Assembly: GCA_036023115.1 (NCBI GenBank)
Contig: JAYKKT010000073.1
Span: 14,536,001 to 14,600,000 of the forward strand
Direction of reading: 5' to 3'
Source of the DNA: Brasenia schreberi
Taxonomy: Eukaryota > Streptophyta > Magnoliopsida > Nymphaeales > Cabombaceae
Length of the DNA: 64,000 nt
The translations under genes and the position numbers were made by a program. The first letter of the stretch is position 1, and each line of letters opens with the position of its first letter. The notes under the pieces are model-generated. The model worked only from the letters and a program-made list of their open reading frames with translations. It was not told the DNA's origin and searched no databases. Positions 11,180 to 20,589 of this stretch are shown here, in pieces.

Positions 11180-11512
11180 ACCATGGACATAATTAAACTT
11201 TATGGAGGCACACCCGCCAATTTTCTTGATGCTGGTGGAAATGCCTCAGAGAACAATTGGTGGAGGCATTGAAAATTTTGACAGCCAATGAAAAGGTGTA
11301 AGCAATACTGGTCAATATTTTTGGAGGCATTATGAAATAAGATGAGATTGCAAGTGGTATCGTGAATGCTGCCAACAGGTCACACTCAAAGAGGTTGTTA
11401 GTTGTTTGCCTGGAAGGAACCAATGTCGACCATGGGAAGAGAATCTTGAAGGAAAGTGGAATGACCATAATCACAGCAGAGGATCTGGATGATGCAGCTC
11501 AGCAATTGTGGC
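11180..11512 (+). pseudogene. Captured fragment: succinyl-CoA ligase beta subunit, C-terminus
   Basis: [20 protein letters not shown], then in other frames the remains of the VNIFGG region, then SGIVNAAN, LEGTNVDHGKRILKESGMT and ITAEDLDDAAQ. These are consecutive C-terminal motifs of the mitochondrial ADP-forming succinyl-CoA ligase beta subunit, a citric-acid-cycle enzyme (known family). Several frameshifts and a stop break it. No intron is visible across about 330 bases, in line with capture from spliced mRNA. Confidence 0.9.
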
Positions 11513-11579
11513 TCCCTTCCATAAAGAAAAAAAAAACTGCAAGAATTAGGGAAGAACGACAGTGATCAAAAATTCTTGC

Positions 11580-11850
11580 TGCTAATTCTTGAGTCACATT
11601 TACGTGGATGCACTACAAAGAGAGCACCTCTTGATCTAGAGGTCACCAGCAGTAATCACGAATTAGCGTACCAATTGTTTGATGAAATGCTCAAGCAGAG
11701 ATGGCACATCAAATGTTTGATTAAATGCCAAAGAGAGGTTACCTGCACATAAAGTATTTGATGAAATGCTCAAGAAGAGATGATTAACATGAACATCAAG
11801 TGTTTGAGGAAATGTTTAAGAGAGCAAGTTTGGATGGAATGTCTCCCATC
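11580..11850 (+). pseudogene. Possible captured PPR-like fragment
   Basis: Phrases such as LAYQLFDEMLK, KVFDEMLKK and HQVFEEMFKRA recur at roughly 50-70 base intervals in different frames. They resemble the A-x-x-x-F-D-E-M-x-x-R core of plant pentatricopeptide repeats. The identity is uncertain; it could instead be local tandem duplication of one such phrase. Confidence 0.3.
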
Positions 11851-11889
11851 TGTCGATTCTTGTGAAGTTTGCAGTCATGAGAGCTGCTA

Positions 11890-12400
11890 AAATATGTGTT
11901 GCAGCCAAAGTAGCTGCTTTTGTGACAGCCAGGATGGCTGCTTTGTTGATGTGACAGCCAGGATGGCTGCTTTATTGTTGTGACAGCCAGGATGGCTGCT
12001 TTATTGTTGTGACAGCCAGGATGGCTGCTTTATTGATGTGACAGCCAGGATGGCTGCTTTATTGTTGTGACAGTCAGGATGGCTGCTTTATTAATGTGAC
12101 AGTCAGGATGGCTGCTTTGATATTGTGACAGCCAGGATGGCTGCTTTATTGTTGTGACAGCCAGGATGGCTGCTTTATTGTTGTAACAGCCAGGATGGTT
12201 GCTTTGATATTGTGACAGTCAGGATGGCTGCTTTATTGTTGTGACAGCCAGGATGACTGCTTTGATGTTGTGACAGCCAGGATGGCTGCTTTGTTGATAT
12301 GACAGCCAGGATGGCTGCTTTATTGATGTGACAGCCAGGATGGCTGTTTTGATGTTGTGACAACCAGGATGACTGCTTTGTTATTGTTACAGCCAAGAAG
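11890..12400 (+). repeat. Minisatellite of about 29-bp units with a hairpin core
   Basis: Some sixteen or more units of GACAGCCAGGATGGCTGCTT followed by a short TTGTTGT / TTGATGT spacer. Every unit carries CAGCC-AGGAT-GGCTG, a 5-bp inverted repeat around a 5-base loop. Substitutions between units are few, so the array is fairly young. It has no coding meaning; the minus-strand frame giving repeated SWLSQHQ is a by-product. Confidence 0.9.
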
Positions 12401-12590
12401 GCTAAGTTTATATTGCAGCCAGAGATGCTGCTTGAGATGATTAGCTAGGAAGGCTAAGTTTACATTGCAGCCAGAGATGCTGCTTGAGATGATTAGCCAG
12501 GGAGGCTAAGTTTACATTCCAGCCAGAGATGCTGCTTAATATGATCAGCCAAGAAGGCTGAGTTGAAGATATTGCAGCCAAAGAAGCTGT
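12400..12590 (+). repeat. Second tandem array, about 52-bp units
   Basis: Three to four units alternate GCAGCCAGAGATGCTGC and TTAGCCAGGAAGGCTAA. Each of these is itself an imperfect hairpin. The array continues directly from the 29-bp array and probably derives from it by higher-order duplication. Confidence 0.8.
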
Positions 12591-12699
12591 TGAAGATTAA
12601 ACCAGTGATAAAGACAGATGAAGAACGTTGCAAGCAGATATGAAGATTGTTTGGCAAGTTTGGAGTTCGAAGTATCTCACTCCCAACTTGAGGGGAGGG

Positions 12700-13009
12700 T
12701 GTTGAAGAATATGTTTATCTAGTATCTTTGTGTTAGTTTTATGTTTCTAGGTATTATTGTACTCGCCCAAAACTGTAGGGGCATTTTGGTAATTTTCTGT
12801 ACTAGGGGTATTTTGGTCATTTTATGTTTTACAGCTCCTTATATAAGGGCTGATAAGTTGTATTAGGGTTTAAGAGTCTGTGAATAAGAAAGAGAGAGAA
12901 AGAGGGGGGGCGGCCTCCATTGGAGGTCCGCCCCCTCCTCCGATCTCAACGTTTCCTCTTCATTTATGTTTGTGATTTTAATCTCCGCTGCGCATATGCG
13001 TTTCCAACA
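12700..13009 (+). repeat. 3' LTR of the gene-capturing element
   Basis: This is the 310-bp partner of 8847-9156, preceded by the polypurine tract GAGGGGAGGG (12690-12699). After its end CCAACA, the 3' LTR of Copia-1 resumes. Confidence 0.95.
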
Positions 13010-13039
13010 TTGATGCATGAAAAACATCATATTTATTCT

Positions 13040-13195
13040 GGAGATGATGAAACCAAAGCCTCTTAGTCGACTCATGACCTTATCTACCATGATGACCACC
13101 CGAGTTATCTTACCATAGTTTCCAAAATGCTCTTTCAGCTTGTCTTCCATCATCTCCCATGAAACTCTGCCAATGAACGTAGAAAAATATCTCAA
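13040..13195 (-). pseudogene. Fragment of an RRM RNA-binding protein gene
   Basis: The minus strand reads FIGRVSWEMMEDKLKEHFG, YGKITRVVIMVDKVMSRLRG and FGFII. This is the RNP2-to-RNP1 span of a hnRNP/Musashi-like plant RRM protein. Similarity stops exactly where the Copia-1 LTR ends (13029), so the retrotransposon probably inserted into it or into a copy of it. The other half is not seen in the window. Substitutions such as GRVSW for GGISW suggest decay. Confidence 0.7.
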
Positions 13196-13806
13196 CGCGG
13201 ACCTTCTTCACTTCCTTTTGTGTGAATATTTCACGCTTCAAAATGTGGTATCTATTTTGAAGTTCGGGTCTTTTTGGATAAATGGGTCCGGATAGTGAAG
13301 ATTGATTTGTGTATTATGATGAAATTAGTAGTTGTTTATAGTCTATGTGTTTTGCTTTAATATAAAGTTGTTTACTTGCTATTGTCATATACTTATGTTA
13401 ATTGATGTCTCACTTGTTTTAGCTTGAATATTATATATAATATATAATATTATATATCCTAACCATGTCACTGTACCCAATTTTTTTGAAATTTGTCATA
13501 TCCTGCACCCGCACCCGCACTCGTGTCTGCACCCGTGTGACATAGATTTTATGTTGTTTTTGTTATCTTTGACTTCATGTTTTCTTGTACTTCATTTGGA
13601 TTTGCGTGCCTTCAACCTTGGTGGGGTGCATATTTTGGCTCCTTTCCTCTACACTACTTCATACTTTCTTGACATGCGAAATTTGTTGAATGCTATATTC
13701 ATTTGTGCCTGGAACCTTCTACTCTGCATGTATGCCTCACGTCGTTCGTTTTTGTTTCTCTATCAACAGATGCACTCAGTTTTTTTGGTCCCTTGTTTGG
13801 GTTTTT
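13196..13806. other. Non-coding stretch, no gene recognised
   Basis: It is AT-rich with a run of TATATAATATATAATATTATATA near 13433. At 13500-13545 a C-rich stretch of repeated CACCCG units resembles the ends of some plant DNA transposons, but no pair or TSD was found. The plus frame 13551-13800 is hydrophobic and unrecognised. Confidence 0.5.
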
Positions 13807-14061
13807 GTACACTTATACCCATATATAAGAACAAAGGGAGACATTTAGAATTGTGTGAATTATCGAGGTATCAAATTAATGAGCCATACTGTGAAATTGT
13901 GGGAAAGAATTATTGAATGTAGGTTAAGGCAAGTATCAAGTACAATAGAGAACCAATTTGGATTCATGCGAGGCAGATCTATTGTTAAAGCGATTCACCT
14001 TTTGAGACGTCTTATGGAACATTTTAGAGCAAAAAAGAAAGACCTTCACATGATATTTATT

Positions 14062-16053
14062 ACAACAACAAAACTAAGCCTTTTCCCATAATAGACGGGG
14101 TCGGCTACATGGATTCTTTGAGTGCCATGTTAGCAGTTAACTCCCAATAAGCTAGATCATTCTTTATTGTTTCTTTCCAACACTTCTTTGGTCGTCCTCT
14201 ACCTCTTTTGATACTTTCCAAATTTAGTTTTTCTAACCTTCTTACAGGTTCTTCTTTTGATCTTCTTTCTATATGTCCAAACCATCTTAAACGATGTTCT
14301 CTCATTTTATCCTCTATTGGTACCACTCCTAATTTGTTTCTAATAACCTCATTATGGATACAGTCTTTTCTTGTACGACCACTCATGCATCTCAACATCT
14401 TCATTTCTGTCACAAACATCTTTTGTACATGTTGATGATTAACTGCCCAACACTCAGAACCATAAAACATGGCAAGCCTAATTGCTGCTCTATAATATTT
14501 ACCTTTTAACTTTAATGGTATCTTCTTATCACAAAGAATACCTCCTCTCCATTTTACCCAACCAGCATTAATTCTATGTGTAACATCTCCATTAATTCTT
14601 CCATCACTTTTAAAAATTGACCCTAGGTATTTAAAACTTTTCTTTTGGGGAATGCAATGTGTGCCAATTTTAATTTCTATGTCTTCTGAAGTAGCCAAAT
14701 GATCAAACTTACATTCCATATATTTTGTCTTTGTTCTACTAAGTCGGAGGCCTTTTCTTTCTAATGTTTCTCTCCATAGTTCCAATTTTCTATTAACTTT
14801 TTCCTTAGACTCCTCCACTAATACAATGTTATCTGCAAATAACACACACCAAGGTACTTCATCTTGAATATATTTTTTTAACTCATCTATCACCATTATA
14901 AATAAGTATGGACTTAAAGTTGATCCTTGATATAACCCAATATTAACTTCAAAGAAGTCTGTCATTCCTTCATGAGTCCTCACACATGCTTTTGCACCAT
15001 CATTCATGTCTCTTATAAGGTTAATATATGTCAATGGGATACCTCTTTTTTTCAAAGTTCTCCAAAGAACCTCCCTCGATACTCTATCATAAGCTTTTTC
15101 TAGATCAATAAATATCATGTGAATGTCTTTTTTTTTTGCTCTAAAATGTTCCATAAGACGTCTCAAAAGGTGAATCGCTTCAATAGTAGATCTACCTGAC
15201 ATAAATCCAAATTGGTTCTCTGTTGTACTTGATACTTGTCTTAACCTACGTTCGATAATTCTTTCCCATAATTTCATAGTATGACTCATTAACTTGATAC
15301 CTCGATAATTCGCACAATTTTGATGTCTCCCTTATTCTTATATATGGGTATAAGTGTACTTGCTCTCCATTCCTCGGGCATCTTTTGGTTTTTCCATATT
15401 TCATTAAATAGTCTTGTGAGCCAAGTGATTCCTAATTTTCCTAGTATTTTCCAAACTTCTATAGGAATATTATCCGGTCCTACCGATTTACCACCCTTCA
15501 TATGTTTAAGAGCCTCTTTGACTTCATTCTTTTGAATACGTCGGTAGAAATTGTAGTTTATATACTTTTCTGACTTGGCTAAATCTCCTAAACTAATACT
15601 AACATCTTTATTTTCATTAAAAAGATTATAAAAATAGTTTTTTCATCTATTTCTTATATCATCATTTGCCACTAGAATTTTTTCGTCCTCGTCTTTTATG
15701 CATCTAACATACTTAAGATATTTAGTTTTCTTATCTCTAGCCCTAGCTATCCTAAAATATCTCTTTCACCCTCTTTTGAGTTGAGTTTTTTATATAAGTC
15801 CTCCCAAATCTTAGTTTTTGCTTCACTAACGACCTTTTTTGCTTCCTTCTTTGCTTTCTTATAAGCTTCTAAAGTTTCACTAGTTTTCTTAGCATAATGT
15901 AATTTATAACATGCGCTCTTTGCCTTGATTTTATTTTGTACTACTTCACTCCACCACCAAGCTTCTTTTTGTGCCGGTACACCTCCCTTAGATACCCCTA
16001 ACACATCTTTCACTACTTTCCTAATATGTATAGCCATATTGTTTTACATATCA
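14062..16053 (-). mobile_element. RTE-2: minus-strand RTE LINE inserted in RTE-1
   Basis: The 3' end with the (TTG)n tail lies at 14062 on the minus strand and the truncated 5' end at 16053. It is flanked by a 16-bp direct repeat TCACATGATATTTATT (14046-14061 and 16054-16069), which is a single-copy sequence of RTE-1. This proves insertion of one RTE into another. The endonuclease half is missing, as is common for 5'-truncated LINEs. Confidence 0.95.
14105..16037 (-). pseudogene. RTE-2 reverse transcriptase, partial, with altered active site
   Basis: The minus-strand frames give the RT fingers and palm ([33 protein letters not shown]) and the active-site block LFADNIVLVEES. The family form, visible in RTE-4, is FADD, so the second catalytic Asp is Asn here. 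The C-terminal region [21 protein letters not shown] follows. The upstream pieces [13 protein letters not shown] and AIHIRKVVKDVLG lie in other frames. It is 5'-truncated and frameshifted near 15289 and 15502-15747. Confidence 0.9.
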
Positions 16054-16790
16054 TCACATGATATTTATTGATCTAGAAAAAGCTTATGATAGGGTACCAA
16101 GGGAGGTTCTTTTGAGAACTTAAAAAAAAAGAGGTATTCCATTGACATACATTAACCTTATAAGAGACATGTATGGTGGTGCAAAAACACGTGTGAGGAC
16201 TCATGAAGGAATGACAGACTTTTTTGAAGTTAATATTGGGTTACATTAAGGATCAACTTTAAGTCCATACTTATTTATAATGGTGATTGCTGAGTTAACA
16301 AAACATATTAAAGATGAAATACCTTGTTGTATGCTATTTGGAGATGACATTGTGTTAATGAAGGAGTCTAAGGGAAAAATTAATAGAAAATTGGAACTAT
16401 GGAGAGAAACATTAGAAAGCAAAGGCCTCCAACTTAGTAGAACAAAGACAAAATATATGGAATGTAAGTTTGATCATTTGGTTACTTGATAGGACATAGA
16501 AATTAAAATTGGCACACATTGCATCCCCCAAAAAGAAAGTTTTAAATACCTAGGGTCAATTTTTCAGAGTGATGGAAGAATTGATGGAGATGTTACGCGT
16601 AGAATTAATGTTGGTTGGTTAAAATAGGGAAGAGTATCATGTATTCTTTGTTATAAGAAGATACCACTAAAGTTAAAGGGTAAATATTATAAAGCAGTAA
16701 TTAGGCCTGCCTTGTTTTATAGTTATGAGTGTTGGGCAGTTAATCATCAACATGTACAAAAGATGTTTGTGACATCAACATGCACAAAAG

Positions 16791-19700
16791 CAGTATTGTC
16801 TGACGCGTATCGTATCATGTATCGTTGGGCTCCACGATACGGGCGTATCGAATCTTATCGTATCGTATTTTAATATTAAAATAATGTAAAAATCAATAAA
16901 AAATAGTAAAAATTTGAAAAAAATCAAAACAAATCAGAAACAAATCAGGAAAAATCTGATAAATGCTTTAAATTCATATAATGTAAGTTTAATACAGATT
17001 GAGCATTCAACATTGAACAATTGCATCCAAATTTACATATTTTGAATCCAAAAAATAAAATACAGACACAGTTTACACTACAGTTACATGTAATGTTACA
17101 TTTACAAGTTATAATCAGGATCATCAACTGAATAATCTTCATCTTCTCCTTGTTGCAGATCCTCATCATCATCAGCCATGCCCACACCTTCTTCAAAATC
17201 AAATTCTTCATCTCCATAATGTTGTTGCGCTCCTTCCAAATTAATCTAGGCAACGTCTTCTTCTGTTAAGAGGGCATTTTCTTGAGTGTCTTCCATAACC
17301 CAATCTTCTAATATATCAAAATTATCCAAACTTATTGGATCGAACTGTCTTTCTTCTCTATTTACTTTTTTTAATTGGCTACGACACAAACAAAGATAAA
17401 CAATTAGTAAGTAATATTAACAATTGAAAACTGAAGTTAAATAATATTGAATTGAAAATTTGAAAGTAATAGTAATACAACATTACCTTTCACGAAGGCG
17501 CATGTTACAACGAATATAAACCAAATCATTAAGCCTTTTGTGTTTCAACCTGTTGCGCTTTTTTGTATGGATGTGTTTAAAAACACTCCAATTTCTTTCA
17601 CAACCTGTTGCACTATAGGTTTGGCTTAAGACTCTGACTGCAAAATCTCTAAGGTTTGGACAATCACTTCCAAATCTGTTCCACCAAACATCTGTAAAAA
17701 AAATACAAACATTAGAGACATAATAATCCACAGTAATGTAAGATGCAACTTAAATATGAAAGTAAACAATGTACCTGGATGCATCGTAGAGCGGTTGCGA
17801 ATTGCAACAGGCAAACCCATCAAGTGAAGAGCATTATCATATATCTCCATCTCTCGATGTATCGCATCTGCTATGCTCTCATCAGGAACTAATCTGTCGA
17901 TACAATCAATGATTCCTCGATTAACCTCACCGTCCCTTTTGAAGGTTCCTGAGTACCTGAATGATGGGTTTAGATAATATGTGCTGCATGAATTGGCTGA
18001 TGCAATTGTTTATTCCATCTACTATCAATTATTTTCCACACGGGCACATAATCTCTCTTTTTTCTATTAAAATTATTTCTGATGGCTTCTTTTGCCCTGT
18101 CCATGGCTTCATAAAGGTAGCCCATAGATGGTTTCTCCTCGCTATCATTCAATCTCAAAACTTTCACTAAAAGACAAGTAATTTTCAATAATCTGACACA
18201 TACATTCCAAAATGAACTTCTAAAAACTGTTTCTGCAATCTCATTCAGCTTTCTATTTATTCTATTTTGAGGCAATTCTGTAAATTGTTGCTACTCATCT
18301 GAGGAGAACATTCTCTTCAAAGCTTGCTTTTGTCTCACAATACTTTGTACATATAAGAAGTTTGTTGTGAACCGAGTTACAGTTGTGCGAAGAAGCTATG
18401 CACCTTCTCTATATCTCCTCATCATAGACAAAACAAAGGCATGATTGTAAATGAATTTTGTAATATCTTGGCAACACTCAATTGCTGCCTTTATTTTATT
18501 CATCTCACCAATGTCCTGGAGGATGAGATCTAAACAATGGGCTGCACATGGTGTCCAGTAGAAAGTCCCATAAATATCAGCTAACTCCTTCCGAGCTACT
18601 TTGTAGTTAGCTGCATTATCTGTAATCAATTGGACCACATTCTGTAGCCCAACCTCTTGTATAATCTTATCAAATTCTTCTCGTAGGATCTCTGCAGTGT
18701 GCCTCTCCTCTGACATGTCTAGAGATCTCAAAAACATTAGTCCTTTAGGACAATATACAAGAAAGTTTAACAATGTCCTTTCTCGCCTATCGGTCCATCC
18801 ATCTGCCATAATAGTGCATCCTGTTTCCTTTCACGATTGTCTCAAGTCGAACAATATTGTTGCACTTCAATTACGGTCTGATTTAATATCTTCCCTCTCA
18901 ACTTCTGATAAGATGACATCTTATATCCTGGACCAATGTTTGTAATTGCATCTGCCATTGCTTGAAAATGAAAACTGTTTGCTGCATTAAATGGAATGCA
19001 TGCATCATAAAACTATCTTTCCACTGCAAGGTTTGCCTGATCATGCAGTTGTTCTGAAGCTATAGCAACACGAATTCCTGGTTGAGCACCAGGTGTGTTG
19101 GAAGGAGGAAAGAACGAATGTATGTTAGAAGAAGAAACTCTTCCTCTACTCCTTCCTGAACTTCCTCTTCTTTCACCTTCAAAGTCTTCAACTGCAACCC
19201 TCTTTCCGCTAGTAGGTGCTCGTGAATTGCTACTACCAATCTCTGTTCTAGCATCTGAAGGCAAACTATTAGTGAATCCAAATCCAGTGGCAGTAGCATC
19301 ATCAACTTCTTTATACATCTAAAAATCATCCTTTTGTTGTCTCCGTTCTTGTATGTTCTCAATCATCTGCTGGCATTGCCATTTAATACCTTCTGACAAA
19401 CTTCTAACTCTGCCTGTGCATGGAGCAACTTCTTTCCTGGTTCCTGCTAGGTGGTGTTTCAACCTTGAAATTCCACCACTAACCACCTTTTCACAAAATA
19501 AGCATCTGATTTTTAACCTTAAACCCTCAACTGGTATACCCCACTGCCATGTCGAATCATCATACTTTGAACGAGAGTCTCTACCACCCTTTCCTGCCAT
19601 CTCAATGGAGTACTTTAATTCAAACAAAAACCTGAAAATAAAAGCACTTCGTAAATTCCCCAATCTTCAAATAACACTCAAATCGAGTGTCTCCCACTTC

Positions 19701-20061
19701 ATGAATGCAATAAAAATCGTATACACACAATTAATAACTTCATATTTTGTCATTGAAAAAAAATCCGAAATAACACAAAAAACAACAAATATAAAGGAAT
19801 AAAATGAAAAAAACATTAAAAATATACCAAAATCCGAGTTTGGTGGCTTGCACGGATACCGTAGGGCACAATTTTGGAGCGTTGAACACTAAGGAGGCGA
19901 AAACCGGCTCTTAGGGAGCTTGCAAAACCCAAGAGGAGAGAGGAAACCCGCGAAAAATCGCGGGTTTCAGTCGGCCCGGGACCCTGGGCGTATTGCACGA
20001 TATGGTGTGATACGCTGGGTTTCACGATACGAGCCCCCGATACGATACGTATCGTACGCTG
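16791..20061 (-). mobile_element. hAT-2: second copy of the hAT-1 family, in RTE-1
   Basis: It starts CAGTATTGTC at 16791 and ends ACGCTG at 20061. It is flanked by the 8-bp target duplication CACAAAAG (16783-16790 and 20062-20069). It is closely similar to hAT-1 along its whole length, roughly 95% by eye. The right subterminal repeat block is shorter than in hAT-1, so that end has lost sequence. Length is 3,271 bp. Confidence 0.93.
17102..19600 (-). pseudogene. hAT-2 transposase, multiply broken
   Basis: It has the same domain order as hAT-1: BED finger (CLFCEKVVSGGISRLKHH), DUF659-like block (ITDNAANYKVARKELAD), and hATC (SATGCERNWSVFKHIHTKKR), with the acidic end PDYNL and stop 17102-17104. 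Its lesions differ from those of hAT-1. They include CAG to TAG near 19321, a Trp to stop near 19013, a one-base deletion near 18845, and a Trp to stop near 18290. The glutamates that are stops in hAT-1 are intact here. It is not functional. Confidence 0.88.
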
Positions 20062-20589
20062 CACAAAAGATGTTTGTGACAGAAATGAAGATGTTGAGAT
20101 GGATGAGTGGTCATACAAGAAAAGACCATATACATAATGAGGTTATTAGAAACAAATTAGGAGTGGCACCAATAGAGGATAAAATGAGAGAACATTGTTT
20201 AAGATGGTTTGAACATATAGAAAGAAGATCAAAAGAAGAACCTGTAAGGAGGTTAGAAAAACTAAATTTGGAAAGTATTAAAAGAGGTTGAGGATGACCA
20301 CAAAAGTGTTGGAAAGAAGCAATAAAGAATGATTTTGCTTATTGGGAGTTAACTGCTAACATGGCACACGATAGGGATCTATAGAAACAAAGAATCCATG
20401 TAGCCGACCCCGTCTAGTATGGGAAAAGGCTTAGTTGCTGTTGTTGTTGTAGAGTCAGCATTTTTCATCATCAAAGGTGGAATTTTTTTCTTGGTCCAAA
20501 ATGATTAATGGTTGGATTGCCATCTTAGTGTTTTACTCTGTTATTTCTTTATGCAAATGTTTCTTCTTAATGGAGACATCTTTTTGTAG

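Larger units (their letters stand above)
8847..13009 (+). mobile_element. Non-autonomous LTR element carrying captured host gene fragments
   Basis: Two 310-bp LTRs (8847-9156 and 12700-13009) begin TGTTG and end CAACA. A perfect initiator-Met PBS follows the left LTR and a purine tract GAGGGGAGGG precedes the right LTR. The interior has no gag, protease, integrase or RT. Instead it holds sense-strand fragments of RS2Z, Mei2-like, SHMT, kinase and succinyl-CoA ligase mRNAs and a tandem hairpin array. The LTRs differ at about ten sites plus two small indels, near 3%, so it is younger than its host Copia-1. The 3' LTR of Copia-1 resumes directly after it, with TTG shared at both edges (a clean 5-bp TSD is not visible). 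It must have moved using proteins from another element, most likely a copia. Confidence 0.93.
71..13029 (+). mobile_element. Copia-1: Ty1-copia LTR retrotransposon, nested and decayed
   Basis: This is a plus-strand copia element with a 5'-truncated left LTR (71-351), a PBS resembling the initiator Met-tRNA site (352-364), and gag, protease, integrase, RT and RNase H remnants in copia order. A polypurine tract (8538-8548) precedes a 3' LTR that starts TGTTAG at 8549. That LTR is split by the LTR element at 8847-13009 and ends ACATCA at 13029. A hAT transposon interrupts gag. By eye the two LTRs differ at roughly 6% of aligned sites plus an indel of about 20 bases, so it is older than the element nested in its 3' LTR. 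Stops and frameshifts make it defective. Confidence 0.9.
13807..20450 (+). mobile_element. RTE-1: plus-strand RTE-clade LINE, split by two later insertions
   Basis: 5'-truncated RTE sequence runs 13807-14061, resumes at 16070-16790 and again at 20062-20432, and ends in the (TTG)n-type tail at 20433-20450 after the family 3' end CCCCGTCTAGTATGGGAAAA. The pieces join into one LINE when the minus-strand RTE-2 and hAT-2 with their target duplications are removed. Coding phrases include [36 protein letters not shown] and MRWFEHIERR-like text. Stops and frameshifts are frequent. No target duplication was seen around the whole unit. Confidence 0.85.

Noticed and set aside
10235..11512. Functional SHMT or succinyl-CoA ligase genes
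   Set aside because: Only fragments are present, with frameshifts, stops and deletions, inside an LTR element.
11890..12400. CRISPR-like appearance of regular 29-bp repeats
   Set aside because: The units are contiguous minisatellite copies without unique spacers, in a plant retroelement. Not a CRISPR array.
13551..13800. Hydrophobic plus-strand frame that might be a membrane protein
   Set aside because: T-rich non-coding sequence running into an RTE fragment. No conserved motif.
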